64,000 nt of DNA from Symbiodinium natans (GCA_905221605.1 CAJNDS010000491.1:308001-372000); one strand, 5' to 3'. Counted from the first letter of the stretch, positions 32,478 to 44,255 are shown. Notes: generated by a model from the letters alone, not told the origin. Numbers and translations: made by a program.

Positions 32478-32525
32478 CGAAACCCTAAACCCTAAACCCC
32501 AAACCCTAGACCCCAAACCCTAAGC
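32478..32525. repeat. Telomere-like repeat (degenerate CCCTAAA)
   Basis: About seven heptamers of CCCTAAA and variants (CCCCAAA, CCCTAGA). Interstitial position. Confidence 0.8.
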
Positions 32526-33587
32526 CCAATGCCCAGGAGACCTCTGTTGCGAACAACAGGGCTCCTGCAGCTTACTCCCGTACACGCACGACGACTGCGA
32601 CCTGGAAGCTTGGGGGGAAGGGCTCACTTTACACTCGGAGTCGGGGTTCAGGAAATGCTAACTAGCTACTCACAGGGGACAAGTCTCGCTACTCACAGAT
32701 GAGCAACATCCGACGACCAATGAGCCACTTGTTCCACTAAGGCAACTTCGGTGAGTACTTCAACAGTGCGGATCTTTGTGCGCAGCGTGTGTGCAGCCGT
32801 GCTGCAGTTGGGAAGAACTTTCCTTTGGCCTTTCAAGCGGGGTGAAGTGAAGATCTCCGCTGAGCAGCTTTCAAGTTCTCAGGGAGGGAAGGCACAGGTC
32901 GCAGGACTCCTCAGTACAGCCACACAGCCCCTCCACCCCTCGAAAAAAAGACCCTGCCCGTCTGTCAGGCGACAATGTCACGGACCTCGAGACCGAAGGG
33001 CTACAAACTCACTGTCAGTTCTTTGCTTTGGGTTCGGATTTCTCCAAGGCTTAGGTTTCTGAGAAGGCAGAAGTTTAAATTGTATAGGGGTTACGAGGGT
33101 AAGTTGACTCTGTTGAAAAGCGGCAGTGGATGCCGGCCGGAGCTGGCCTTCACCCCATTTCACCACTCTACACCGAGGGCACCGAATCCTGCCATTCCCC
33201 TTCTCACAGGAAAGGGTGGTGAATGAGTGAGTTTTTGTGGGCGCATGGGTCACGATGCGCACTTAGTATTCTGTACCAGTTGCACGTGGCTGCACATTGC
33301 CCGGTCTCCACGAGGATGGCGCCCTGTCTTGCCTGTGTCTTGCCACAGTACAGGTTCCTAGTGCTTCGTGCGACATGCGAAATGCAAGCTCTCTTGCTGA
33401 ACCGGGTTGGGGGCGTTCGCCAACGTGAACTCCAAGGGGATGGAGCAAGGCCGCCTAGGCCGCCCAGGCATGGCTTCTGCGCCACCTCAACTAACTGCAA
33501 GTCACTCACTCTTGCACTCCAGAAGCAGGAGAACCCTCTTCATCCAAAGAAACAGGGGTTGGCACGGAGACCCGGGTCTGGAGCAAA
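32526..33587. other. No gene recognised
   Basis: Direct repeat tactcacag at 32668-32700. Short frames only. Confidence 0.35.
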
Positions 33588-33661
33588 CGCCCTGCAGGAA
33601 GTGCTGCCAGCGGGCCATGCCTTGCGACATAGGCCTGAACTGCTCACACGGCTGCTTGGCT
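33588..33661 (+). CDS. Candidate Cys-rich exon (CCP-like)
   Basis: After gccctgcag the frame reads KCCQRAMPCDIGLNCSHGCL. The C-x-I-G-L-N-C-S-H-G-C pattern recalls a sushi/CCP module fragment. Ends before an AAG near 33660. Confidence 0.35.
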
Positions 33662-34574
33662 CTTCGAAGGAAAAGAATGACGAAAGAGCGGCGCCCATGT
33701 AAGCGGGGTGCCACACGTGAGATACATGAGGTGCATGTTGAAGTCCGCTGGAGCTTTTGGTAGGAAGGAGGCAGACTGCGACTCTGTTGTCCTGTGTGTC
33801 AAGCTCTGTGATTGCATCACCTGCATTGATCCCAAAGGCTACTTGCCGAAGCCGGACGATCAAAACATATACTGCCTTGCGGCAGATTTTTGGCTGCACA
33901 TGCACAGGGTGATCGGAGCTGGGTCGAGAGCCTGGAGTCTAGAAAGGTGGGTCTGCAAGTTTTTCTTTACATCTTCATGACATACATCATTGAGGCAACA
34001 TTCGGTGTAAGAAAGGTCTCCTTACATGATATCCAAAAAACTGATCCCCTTCGCTTCAGGCTGTGTGCACGAAAATCCCGAAAACAAGCAAAAGCTCAGA
34101 AACCCCAGGAGTGCGACATCGATGTCCACCTCCTGGTGTGCTGTGATGTGGCGGCCCCCTGCACGGACATCACCTGCGCCTGGGCTGTGGAGTTCCTTTA
34201 ATCTTTTGGAGGGGGGCATGGGCTGCAGTGAGGTTTTGAATCTGGAGGTTGTGAGGTTCATGTCACTGTTAGTCAAGCAGGCCAGCATGCGGGCCCTCGG
34301 TTCAGTTGCCTATGCTGCAGAGATCCCAGGCGGACATGGCTACTATCAGCTCAGACGCACGGCTGCAGAAGCCCAAGAGGAACCACCCCACAGAATGCTT
34401 TCTGGCCCGGAAGCCCAAGGTCCAGGATGTCAAAAGGATTCGGACCTGCAAAGGTCCAAAAAGGCTTCAGGGTCACATCCTGGCATGCCTCGGTGCAAAG
34501 AGCTGCTTCTGAATATGCTTTGTGGCTGGTCGTCTCCGCTCTGATAATGCCACTGCAACCAGTGCGCTCTGCAG
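33662..34574. other. Presumed intronic; one weak Cys-rich segment
   Basis: At about 34108-34200 the + strand reads ECDIDVHLLVCCDVAAPC then TDITCAWAVEF before a TAA, possibly an exon. The remainder shows no feature. Confidence 0.3.
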
Positions 34575-34687
34575 GTGACACGTACTGCAGCGGTCGCCTG
34601 GCTCCTTTGGCCTTAGCTGCCCCTTCAGGATGCTCTCTTCGGCTTTGTTTGCAACATAGGGAGTATGACTGGTCTAAAGGAGTCTAA
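34575..34687 (+). CDS. DTYC-type exon, copy 1
   Basis: After ctctgcag the frame begins GDTYCSGRLAPLALAA. The D-T-Y-C start just after a splice acceptor recurs at 36817, 37543 and 38415. Probably a repeated Cys-rich extracellular module. Confidence 0.35.
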
Positions 34688-35157
34688 ACCATCAGCCCAT
34701 TTGGCCCACCTTGAAAAGAATGAGAGCTGACAAGGCACCTCTTGCAATGTGACGCTGGACTTCGACCACTGCTTCTTGGCTCACGCTCAGTGTGTTTGGT
34801 GAAGAAACACAGCCTTTAGGACTGAGCAGCCCCCAACTGCGGATCCTGAGGCTGTCTGGTGTCAGGAGGATGCAGTACACTGGCAGATGCTTGAAGCAAA
34901 GTTTGGAAGCGTTTGACTGTGTTTGTCTGGCCTGAGAAACCGACTAGTGCTGGCTTTGTAAAGGGCAGGCCGATGCCTCTTGCAACTGGGGAAAGTCTGC
35001 AGTCTGCATCCAAGGACAACACCTGTCCTTATGGTGCCTTGGCGCAAGTAGTTGGGCCTGGGCATTTTTGGGAGCCACAAATATTCCTGGCTTGGGCAAT
35101 CGGGTCCCCGGAGGCAGGTTTGGCACATTTGGGTGCCACCTGATCTGGCAGCCTCTG

Positions 35158-35380
35158 AATTGCATGAGAGGTTACTGGTTCGACTATGACGAGCGCTGCA
35201 TCTCGGATCCTTGCGTGGACAGCAGCTGGGCCGCTGAGAGGTTCAGCATCGAGCTCTGTATTCCGCAAAACCTTCGGTCGGAGAGCGTCAAAGATATGGA
35301 GTGCTGCGATATTCCTCCTGAAAGAAGGGATTATGTCGAGTTAGATGGCCCCTCATGGCCAGATCTCCGACCATTGATTT
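35158..35380 (+). CDS. Candidate Cys-rich exon
   Basis: The frame reads NCMRGYWFDYDERCISDPC then VDSSWAAERFSIELCIPQ and VKDMECCDIPPERRDYVEL. Clearly protein-like, with paired Cys, and open for 128 codons (35068-35454). An extracellular-type sequence; no family named. Confidence 0.4.
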
Positions 35381-35454
35381 TGGACGCATGGAAGCTTTTG
35401 CAACCAAGCCGAGGTGTCGACCGCTTGCACGTGTGTTGCAGCTCGGCTTCTTGA

Positions 35455-36588
35455 GAGACGGAGAAACGTCTGTGCAGTGGCGGCCAGTGTGTGCCGGGCT
35501 ATGCTGCTTTTTGCATTGCTTAGAGCTTGAAGGTCACTCAAAACCAGTCACTCATTGCCCGCACTGCAGTGTCGGGAAGCTTCGTTATTTAATTTCAAAG
35601 TCATTGGACCATGTCAGGGGGAGTGGGAGGGGCAGAGAGTTCGTTAGTTATCCCAGTCGTTGCGGGCGCGCGACTGCGCAGGGTTTGGGGGTCGTCCTCT
35701 AACCCGAGGAGAAGACATCATATATCACCCCTAAACCCTAAACCCTCCAAGGGACTCCGAGGACCCCAACTGGGCTCACTTACTCTTACTTTGCCACCTC
35801 GGGGCAGGTAAGTCGGCCGATCCGTGCACGTCCCTCACCTGCCCCAATGGCAGCCCGGTCGCACAGATACTACAGGGAGGTTCTGCTTTGATGGTTTTTC
35901 GGTCTTGTGGCTAAAGTTCTCCCCTCCTGCATGCAGCCTAAGCCCTATATGGGGGTTCCCGAAAATAAGGGACCCCTAATATAGACCCTCAAATAGTAAC
36001 ATTCCCTCATGATAAGGACCTCGTACTTTCGGAAGCCTCCATATGTCCCTGAAGCCTCTAGACAGACCCACCGGAGGCTACATCTACAAGTCGAACATCG
36101 GGGCGCTCACCTGCGAGTTTGGGGCATGAGCCTTTGATTGCATGGCCGAGCCTCAAGAGGATGTCTGGAATCTGGGGCATTTAGGGGCTTTGTGGGATGT
36201 GTTTCCATAATTCATTGAGAAGCACGAGTCGTGAACCCAAAGGCAGCACCTGACCAAAAGAGAATCCTGATGACACACTGTAGCCGAGTCAAACCAAGGC
36301 AATGTTACCACCAACGACTTGAATCGCTGCTGCGATGTCGCTGCTCACTGCCACTGGGCATTTGGTGTCACTGTGAGTTAGCGTTCTTCTTGGACGTGTT
36401 GATGGCACTGGTGTCCGCGGGAGTATGCGTGGCTGTAGCAGCAGAGTGTAGCGCAGCGCAGCGCAGCGAAAGACCCCAACGTTCTGCAAGACCTTCCCAG
36501 CCTCGTAGCCCGAACCCCTGCATCATTGAATTGGAAGTTTCGCTCTAGTCGCGCCTAACCTCCAGATTCGTGTTCCTGCCACGTGCAG
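35455..36588. other. Presumed intronic sequence with short telomere-like tract
   Basis: Two perfect CCCTAAA units with flanking partials at about 35727-35749. A palindrome-like stretch (gggttcccgaaaataagggaccc) near 35950-35980. No gene. Confidence 0.4.
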
Positions 36589-36663
36589 CCCTGCGTAGGT
36601 AACACGCTCACCTGCGGTCACGGCTACACGTTTGCCGGGACCTTGGCAACTCACGGTGGCTGG
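36589..36663 (+). CDS. CCP-like exon, GYTFAG type
   Basis: Exactly 25 codons between acgtgcag and tgg|gtaggt: PCVGNTLTCGHGYTFAG then TLATHGGW. The C-G-x-G-Y-T core is sushi/CCP-like. A related stretch MYGYTFAAIAG occurs at 46714. In-phase exon borders on both sides support it. Confidence 0.45.
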
Positions 36664-36816
36664 GTAGGTCGCCTTGAGACATCCGAGACATCCCCACTCC
36701 CAGCTGTTGAGGGATGCGAAGCTTCCATGAAAGCGCCCCAGACCCCTACGTCAACAGGTGGAGTGAGTTACTTCTGGGGTCCTCAGATTTGTCAGATTTG
36801 CTCAGTTCTTCCTCAG

Positions 36817-36910
36817 GATCCGGCGGCATACGACACCTACTGTCCTGCCACGATCTGCTCCTTGGCATGCTCTGGAGCTCGAATTCTGTTCGTCCGCCCT
36901 CCCTTGGATG
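36817..36910 (+). CDS. DTYC-type exon, copy 2
   Basis: After ttcctcag the frame reads DPAAYDTYCPATICSLACSG. Three further Cys follow the DTYC start. Confidence 0.4.
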
Positions 36911-37542
36911 CCAAGACGGCTCGCAGTTTCCCGTTCAGGGGCTTACGGGCATCTTAGGGGCATCTTAGGGGCATCTCGGGGCTCAGGCTACAGGCCGGCC
37001 CCCAAGCGAATTTAGCTTAATAGAGGTCAGAGCCCTTTGAAGAGGAGAGTGGAGGTTTGGTGGCCCCAAGCACGTGACAGACTGTGAGAACCTCGGCTTG
37101 AAGAAGTCCGACGGTCTGGCATCGTGTGCTTGTGAAGGTGACATCAACCGTGATCGAGACCTTTGCTGCGAGCCGGCACCGCTGTGACTTGGCGGCAAGT
37201 CCGCCGAGTCCTGGAGCCTCCAGCAGGAAATAGAGTAAAGGAACTCGAGTTCTATAGAGTCCTAGAACCCCTTGATGATCGGTTTCAAACATACGAAGCC
37301 GAGCTGTGCTCCCTTCATGGGCAAGCTGCCGATGGCTTGGTGAGCAGATCTCCTCTGCGAGGTGCTCCACCTCCTATGCCTGCCCTCATGGCTTCACTGC
37401 CTGGCCAGACGCCAGGTTGCAACTCAGACAAGTGCCCACAAGAAAAGGGCTTAGGCTGGTTCTGGGTTTGTTTCTTTTTTGCTCTCTCTCTCTTTCTCTT
37501 GTGTGGGCTCTGTTGCCTTCCCCCAAACTGGGGACCATGCAG

Positions 37543-37610
37543 GACACATACTGCGATGGCATCACCTGCGATGTGGTTCGCGTGGCAAGCTCAGGGCGTA
37601 GTCTTTTCGG
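37543..37610 (+). CDS. DTYC-type exon, copy 3
   Basis: After accatgcag the frame reads DTYCDGITCDVVRVASSG. It closely parallels copies 1, 2 and 4. Confidence 0.4.
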
Positions 37611-37685
37611 AACGCCTTCATCTGTCAAGAGTTGGCAAGAGCTTGTCTAGGAATCTCCGAAGCCTCTTTCCCAATGGGCCAATGG

Positions 37686-37704
37686 CTAAGGAACCCTAAA
37701 CCCT
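37686..37704. repeat. Telomere-like repeat, short
   Basis: About two CCCTAAA units inside presumed intron. Confidence 0.5.
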
Positions 37705-38414
37705 ATCGGACCTATCTATCTAATCCTTGCAGAGCACAGCTTCAAGGACCTCAACATTTGCTGCCGCCCCGCGATGCCTTGCTCGGCCCCACGCCCAGTT
37801 GCTTTCAGACATCTTCAGACTTTTTCCTCTGCTGATTTGCTGGCTTCTCTCTTGTGATCCCAAACCTGTGGCGAAAGAAAGTTGCATTTTCTCGCAACTA
37901 TGAGCTAGTGCCTGAATTAGGAAGGCATAATCGCAGGATGCGCAGTGCACTGCTCTGCGCATGTCGACATCGACTCTGTTTCCTTTTGCGCTCTTGCCTG
38001 GGAGGTCATGAACTGTCCACTGAACTATGCACCTTGGCGTGATGGGATTGTGAGGGGGTGGTTTTGAACTGGATGTCCCCCACATGGAGAATCAGGACAT
38101 AGGGCAAGAGAAGCCACCGCGGGTCAAGCAGCTCCACAACGTCCTGTCAAGCTTTGAACCCTGAAGCAACTTGCTGCAAGCACCCGCTAAGCCCTAGTTA
38201 AGCTTCAGCCCGTATACCTGCTCATGTTGTGAGAAGCTGCGCCCCTAACCCTTCAACCCTCCAAAACGGGTCCCAAGGTCCCAAAAGGTCACATTCTGAG
38301 TGCAGGGTTGTAGGGCTCTGGGGAAGGCGGAAGGCTTCGGGAGGCTTCGGGAAGCTTGGGCTTGGACCGGGATTGAGCTGCTGTCTCCCATCTAGTCACC
38401 TGGGCCTTGCCGAG

Positions 38415-38460
38415 GTGCTTCGGTACGACACCTATTGCCAAGGACACCTGGGGCAGCCAG
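38415..38460 (+). CDS. DTYC-type exon, copy 4
   Basis: After ttgccgag the frame reads VLRYDTYCQGHL up to a possible donor at about 38450. Confidence 0.35.
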
Positions 38461-38609
38461 AGTCAGAGATAGGAAGAGTTGTCTCTTGGGCTTTAGGGTG
38501 TAGCAGTGATGGCAGCGCTCAGGGCTCGGTCGTCGCATGCCGTACGACTGCTTTGTTTTGCAGTCAATTTGGCCAATGGGTACACGCTGAGCAGAACCCT
38601 GCGACAGGA

Positions 38610-38762
38610 ATCTTCTTTCTCTTCTTTCTCTTCTTTCTCTTCTTTCTCTTCTTTCTCTTCTTTCTCTTCTTTCTCTTCTTTCTCTTCTTTCTCTCTTTCT
38701 CTCTTCCTCTCTTTCTTTCTTTCCCTCTTTTTTGTTTCTCTTCTTTCTTTGTTCTCATTTTT
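38610..38762. repeat. Polypyrimidine tandem repeat (TTCTTTCTC)
   Basis: About nine copies of a 9-base TTCTTTCTC unit, then looser CTTT-rich sequence. A one-sided pyrimidine tract such as this can form triplex DNA. ORFs here (Phe/Ser on +, Lys/Arg/Glu on -) are artefacts. Confidence 0.9.
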
Positions 38763-39129
38763 AAAAGGCGCAGGTTGCTGTGGATACCTGCGCTAGACCC
38801 CAAAGTGTTGGATCTCACGTCCTACTCGCTCATGTGTTGACCAATGAGGATGTCGGATAGATACTACGTGGGGTTTTATGTTAGAAGGCCTGCAATGCGG
38901 TAGCACCTCTGCCCCCGGAGGAACAACCTGCGTAGAATCACGAGATCTCTTCTGGTGCTGCGAGCGTGGTATGGCCGCTCGTCTGAACGACCTTGAAATC
39001 ATCTTGTTTCACTCGGAACCGTCGGCCCTAAGTCGTGCAAGCCCTCAACCCTCTTCCTCCCAACAGGCCTTGTCCTACTACCAGTTCGTTCCGCTCGAGC
39101 TCCGTCAGGTCGGGGCTCTTGCTCGGGAC

Positions 39130-39800
39130 TCAGTCTTCGAATCTTGGTGTGCGTGATCTTCTAGGAGAGCACAGATCTGAAATGACGGCTAGAAGACCCA
39201 TATCTTGTAGCAATGCGAACTCGAACAGCGCAATTAAGTCCATGGTCCGGACGTGTGAGGGCCAATGGCCCAAGCGAAGCATGCAACAACCTTGACGAAA
39301 CCATAAGGGCACTGGAGTCTTCGATGCACTTGTCACCGTCGCAAGCACTGGGGGTGAGGCGGGATCACAACTCCAAGACGTCAGTGCACAGGCATCGATG
39401 AAGGCCCCGACGCCGAGCAACCGAAGTGTCCGCTGTGCGCATGTTGTCTCAACGACCGCGACAGACGCAAGCCCAGCGCCCTTTCCAGACTTTCCGTAGC
39501 TCGTCCAGGCGGTCGCGCCACTCGGGGCCACCATCGGTAAGTACCCATGGGTGAGCGAGCAGCCAGCCCTGAACGTAGCCCCTGGCTGCAAGGTGCCCTC
39601 TGTGCCAGCCCAAGAGCGCCGGATTCATTCGGATAAGCATGGAGGTGCTCATGCACGAACTGCCCTCTGTGCAAACGGTCGGCCAATCGAACACAGTCCT
39701 TCAAGGAAACAAGACCTCGACGATGATCCGCTTGGGCTTTGGTCATTGTCGAACCTAGAGTCAACATTCATCCGAAAGTCCAGCCACGGCTGAGGCTTGC
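39130..39800 (-). pseudogene. Possible retroelement relic
   Basis: Overlapping minus-strand frames of 153, 128 and 81 codons show protein-like pieces that jump between frames: VRLADRLHRGQFVHEHLHA, then GPEWRDRLDELRKVWKG. The F-x-H-E-H block resembles a motif I remember from Copia-like elements in dinoflagellates. Frame jumps suggest decay. Weakly supported. Confidence 0.3.
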
Positions 39801-40484
39801 AGTCGTACGGAAGTGGATATTGTAGGAAGAGGTTTTTGGACCCAGAAGTGCATCAGAGTCGATGCTGGACAGCTAGACTGTTCCAGTTCGGTAGTGTCGG
39901 AGTAATCTCGAGGTGGTGCAGATGTCGGACTTCTATCTGTACAACCAGCAGGCAGACAGGGTTTTTGAAAGGGTTGTGCAGCATGGACAGTCCGTGGGAT
40001 GAGTTATGAGTTGAAGAGGGTAAGGTCCAGTGCATGCCAGCGTCCCGGTTACTAAAGCTGGGGGATGCTCACGTGCGCGTGGGCGGACTGTGAGGTCGTG
40101 CGGGTCGAGCCATGTTCGTTGCGCTTTGTTGCCCGGTTGGAGGATGTTGGAGGATAGCACTTTCATGCATGTCAGAAGGTAGGACCAGCAGCGCCTCAGG
40201 TGGAAGTGGCAAACTACGACTCGGCGTTGCCTGGCCTGCATTTGGTCCATGTTCTGGGTGTTTTGGGGCTTATACGGACGTCCAACACCACATGCTCAGA
40301 GTGGGTCCGAAGGCCGAAGGCCTTACATTCGCTGTCGAGCCAAGCTCATGGCTTGAGAGTTGCGAGCCCCCGTGGAGGGCTCCTTTGTCTCTCATGGTGC
40401 GACATCTGGCCCATGGGTTTGGGGTTAAGAGTTGCAGGGTAGAGTTGCAGAGCGTAGAATGCGTTGAATGCAAATCTGACCAGG
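39801..40484. other. No gene recognised
   Basis: Frames of 60-140 codons on both strands with no domain. Confidence 0.35.
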
Positions 40485-40565
40485 GTCTTCTACTGCGATC
40501 CCTGCGACACGCCCGTGAACCTGCGGGAGGACCGTGAAGTCTCGTGGAAACCAGTGGAACTTTAG
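40485..40565 (+). CDS. Candidate Cys-containing last exon
   Basis: After ctgaccag the frame reads VFYCDPCDTPVNLRED then REVSWKPVEL, stop TAG (40563-40565). Cys spacing and acidic composition fit the surrounding Cys-rich exons. Confidence 0.35.
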   Translation, partial: VFYCDPCDTPVNLREDREVSWKPVEL

Positions 40566-40879
40566 GATGAGCCCAAATCGAAGACAACACTGGGTCAACT
40601 CCTCTTCTTGCTGGCTAGGAGCCCACAAACCTCGGCGACAGGAACCCGGAAACGAAGTGGTTGGATTACACCAGCAATCCTTTCTTCGTGAGGCCTGGCC
40701 TGAGACCCCTCACGCCCAGGATGTCAATTTTAAGATGACGCGTCAGGGCATAAGATGCTTTTCACGACAAAAGCATCATGATTGGGTCCTTCAGTCCTTA
40801 TGTACAACGTTTTAACTTAAACCCTGAAGCACTATTTCTCCAGACATCTCCAGACTTTCACAGCCACCAAGCTTTGAAG

Positions 40880-41039
40880 CGCCCTATCTTTCCAATGGAC
40901 CCCGGAGCTGTCAGGCTGCCGGTCGCTCAGCCAGCATTCAGCTACAGCTTCGTGACTGGCAACGACGAGTCGCAGCGAGATCCGATCCGGTGGCAGCTCT
41001 GGGGCACCTTGGTTGCGGGTGACGAGGGCGGGGGGGAGA
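40880..41039 (+). CDS. Candidate discoidin (F5/8 type C)-like exon
   Basis: The frame contains AFSYSFVTGNDESQRDPIRW followed by QLWGTLVAGDEGG. The T-x-N-D-x-x-x-R-D-P-x-x-W core is typical of F5/8C-like carbohydrate-binding modules. A C-terminal partner exon was not found. It suggests an extracellular adhesive protein, in line with nearby CCP-like exons. Confidence 0.4.
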
Positions 41040-41109
41040 CACTGCGTATGTCATGGGCAGTACGATGGGAAGCGTAGCATCCAGAAGGGTTTATTTGGGC
41101 CGGCCCAAC

Positions 41110-41335
41110 CATGGATTAAATTTTAAACCAAAGAGAATCCAAACCCCCAAAAACCCTACAACACTTAACACCCTAAGGATCGTCCTAAACACTTAAAACC
41201 CCAAATCCTAAAACCGTGACCCTAAAAACCCTACGCCCTAACATCCGTAAACCCTAACAACCTAAAAGCCCTCGCCCCAGACCTTAAAAACCCTGAGCCC
41301 CAAAAGACCTGATCCCTATAAAGCCTAACCAGCCT
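41110..41335. repeat. Degenerate telomere-like repeats
   Basis: Repeated AAACCCTA/ACACTTAA-like heptamers and octamers with much variation over about 220 bases. Probably an old telomere-like block. Confidence 0.6.
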
Positions 41336-41408
41336 GTTGTCATCTGCGGTTTTTCTGACTCGCCTCTTTCCATGTTCCGACTCGTTCCTCCTAGAGTTCT
41401 GACTCAGA

Positions 41409-41450
41409 GGTGCGTGTGTGTGCGTGTGCGCGCGCACGCGCGTGTGTGTT
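41409..41450. repeat. Alternating purine-pyrimidine (GT/GC) tract
   Basis: A run of GTGTG, GCGCGC and GTGTG steps, with a CA run at 41865-41883 nearby. Such tracts can adopt Z-DNA. Confidence 0.7.
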
Positions 41451-41982
41451 TTTTTCCGACTCTCGCGCCCCCGCTCTCTGACTTGGCCAAGAGTGGAAAG
41501 AAAACCCGAAATCTCAGAACCCACCAGAAATTCTTCTGTGAGTTTTTTCGACTCGCCACTTCGGGTTTTCTGGCGTGCTGCGTTTGCAGACTCGCCCGGG
41601 CCGTGTTCAGATTCGTGTTTTTGACTCGGCCCCCATGCAAGTCGCAGCACCAGCAGATTGGTATGTGGCTCCCTTGTTTAGGGTTTAGGGGTTGACAGCC
41701 TGAGAAAGGCTCGTGCACCTCGTCTGATGTCAGACTAGGGGGAGGGGATCGTGCATGCAACCTTTAGCGAGTGCCCAGTTCAATGAGTCAGGAAGAAGGT
41801 TAGGCAGGGCGACTGTGGAGCCAGTATCGCCCAGTATCTTTCGTCCCTTCCACAGCCCCCCACCCACACACACACACACACACGCAAAGCTCATGTGGTA
41901 GGGTTTCAAGATCTTGAGCTCCACAGTATCGGTCACCTTTTTCAGCAGTCGTGTCGTTGCAGTCGGCTTTGAGCCCTAGAAT

Positions 41983-42084
41983 TTGGGATGTTCCTCCTTG
42001 CACGAGCAGTCCTTAATCGGGATTCTAGTACCCCCTATTGTAAACCTTATTAGGGACTGCTGGTATAAAGGGGGAACATCCCAA
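41983..42084. repeat. Palindromic element, copy 2
   Basis: Starts TTGGGATGTTCCTCCTT and ends GGGGGAACATCCCAA. Inner arms (cagtccttaat / attagggactg) also pair. 102 bases, same family as copies 1 and 3. Confidence 0.75.
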
Positions 42085-42156
42085 CCTAGAACCCTTCCAG
42101 TACCTCCTTTGAACCTCAAGAGCGGCCCCTGCAACCTTTGCGAGACTTTAGCCCAG

Positions 42157-42270
42157 GCTCCCCCAACAACATCGACTGGGTCATCCTGCACGAGGTCAAC
42201 GACCGCAACGTTGGGCTCAGCATCGTGCCGTTGGATGCGTGGAAGAGCTTTCAGAACCCTATTTTTTGAA
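42157..42270 (+). CDS. Candidate exon
   Basis: After tagcccag one frame reads SPNNIDWVILHEVNDRN then VGLSIVPLDAWKSFQNP, to a stop. It lies 72 bases after palindromic element 2. The minus strand is also open, so the strand is not certain. Confidence 0.35.
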
Positions 42271-42599
42271 GTGGGGGGTGGGGGGTTTCGAAAAAAGCCT
42301 GTGATAAAATCGGAGAAACTAAATCGATCCCCCCCCTTTTCTTTGGTGTTCCTTCTAGTTGTGTACCGTGCCCCCATGAAGAAGAGAAGGCCGCTTCTCA
42401 GGCTTCGTTTGGCTCGCCCGCTCAGGATCGGAAAACCTCCACCGGGCAGATCCAAGTCGATGTTCCCTGCTATTCCCCAACTGGGAGCTACATCGACAAC
42501 TCGGCAGCGCGGCCAAGAAAGGGGGGGCCCTTGTAAGTCACACACAGGCTCCAGCAAAACCTTAATATGACCTTGCGGCAAGAATGGGGCCCCCCAAGC

Positions 42600-42628
42600 C
42601 TGAAGCCTCCCTCCCCCCCCCCCCCCCC
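42600..42628. repeat. C-run
   Basis: About 19 consecutive C (42610-42628) plus flanking CCTCCC. Poly-G/C slippage tract. Confidence 0.8.
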
Positions 42629-42680
42629 TAAACGCAAAAAAAGAGACCATGAGAGTGACCAGGAGTCCCAGAGTCCTGAG

Positions 42681-42964
42681 ACCGAGGCCAACATCACCTG
42701 CGAGGAGGGGGACCTCATCCAACATGGATACAACTGCACCCCTGCCTGCCTGCCCGGCTTCACGGCGCCTGCGCTGCACGGACACGTGAGGGTGAGCTGC
42801 AAGTGGGCCCAAATCACCCGGAACCGATGTGCCCCCAAGCCTCCAAGAAGGCCCTTCAAGAGGTCCCAAGTGCATCCCAGGCCGACGTGGCCGAGATCAC
42901 GTGTATGGACGGGGAGCTCGCGCCCCCAACGTTTGGCTGCGATGCGGACAACAGCACCGCCTGA
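42681..42964 (+). CDS. Sushi/CCP-like Cys-rich segment, two frames
   Basis: The first part reads ITCEEGDLIQHGYNCTPACL then PGFTAPALHGHVRVSC, with the C-x-x-G-x-x-x-x-x-G-x-x-C-x-x-x-C-x-x-G-F layout of CCP-type modules. The second part, in another frame, reads KKALQEVPSASQADVAEITC then MDGELAPPTFGCDADNSTA and stops at TGA (42962-42964). The halves need a frame change near 42830, by an unseen small intron or an indel. CCP modules are extracellular recognition domains. Confidence 0.5.
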
Positions 42965-43411
42965 GGAGCTAGCTGTAGGAGCGTAGGATGTAGGATGATC
43001 TGGGAAGGGAATGGAAGGGAGTTCTTTCGGATTCAGCGTGGCTGGGGATGGAGGCTGTTTGAGAGGGCTGTGGGTTTCAATGGGTTTCAAGGGGTTCAGG
43101 GCTCAGCACAAACTTCAACTTCCGACTCCTGTAGTCAAAGGCGTTATCGCCTGAGATGTTAATGTCCGGCTTGTCGCGCTGAGATGGGTAGAGAGTGGGA
43201 GCCGAAGTCGACAGGAAGGAGACTCTGATAGCCACCTTGACAAAGAGAGACAAACGAGATAGGATGAACATGTCAGACTCCCACTGTCTCACATCTCCAA
43301 CGTGCGCGCAAGCTCTTGCCTCGCGTTCAAGAGGAAAGTGATGCTTTCGACCGCAGGTTCGTTTGAGACACAGCAAAGCAGCTCTTAAGCAGCCTTTTAG
43401 CCCAAGCTCCT
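42965..43411. other. No gene recognised
   Basis: Only a 99-codon minus frame without features. Confidence 0.4.
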
Positions 43412-43499
43412 CCCTAAACCCTAAACCCTAAACCCTAAACCCCAAACCCCAAACCCCAAACCCCAAACCCCAAACCCCAAACCCCAAACCCCAAACCCC
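43412..43499. repeat. Telomere-like array, CCCTAAA then CCCCAAA
   Basis: Four CCCTAAA units followed without a break by eight perfect CCCCAAA units. The variant block is homogeneous, as produced by tandem amplification. Confidence 0.9.
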
Positions 43500-44255
43500 T
43501 CTTAGGTGGGGCTTCATTACCATGGCCGACGCCGGCCTCGCCCAAGCCGCGATCACGGCCGGGGTCTGAGGGGTCTCAGCGACTTTCCAGAAACCGAGGC
43601 TACTCGGAGGTTCAGGGTACTTAGAACCCCAATGAGAACTGTACTTGATAAGCCCCCCCTAAGTCCCCTAAGTAGGTTATATGTAGACTTATAAAGTAAA
43701 GCAGCCTACAGAACTGTCGGGAGCTGTCCAGACCACATCATGTTTGCCCAGGAGATGAATGGCAAGACGCTCCACCCTCCGCAAGTCGATTTCGGCATGG
43801 CCCAGCAGGACAGCTTGTCCGCTTGTGAATTCTGGGCATTTCGGGTTTCGGGCCGTGGGGCAGAAGTCAGAGCAAAGCTTGAGTTAGCACTCGGAGGTCG
43901 TGGCAAGCACAGTGAACTTAAGCACAACAACCCGGTGCCGGGCAAAAAGCTGCAAGCGCCGCCAGAAGAAAACGGGGGTGGGGGGGAGGAAGAAGCCAGG
44001 GAAGATGCCTGAGTTCTGAAAGGAGATGGCCCGAAACCACCCTTAAACCTTACAACGGGAGATGGGGAGTGGATACAGGGACATGGATAAACAGGAGGGG
44101 GGAGCTTGGCGATCCAAAAGTCAAAACAAGTCGTAAGGGACCAAAGCAAGAAGTTATGAGCTACCACCTCGAGAAGCCGCAAGTGACCGAAATGAGTGGT
44201 CACCGGTGATTCGGCTCTAGTGGATGAACTTCAGCTTCTCCCGAGTGTCATGCAG
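43500..44255. other. Presumed intronic; one weak exon-like segment
   Basis: At 43740-43830 the + strand reads MFAQEMNGKTLHPPQ then VDFGMAQQDSLSAC. The frame is open to 44012. Unsupported by domain. Confidence 0.3.

Noticed and set aside
38229-38840. 203-codon + ORF with a Phe/Leu-rich stretch resembling membrane helices
   Set aside because: The hydrophobic stretch is the TTCTTTCTC repeat.
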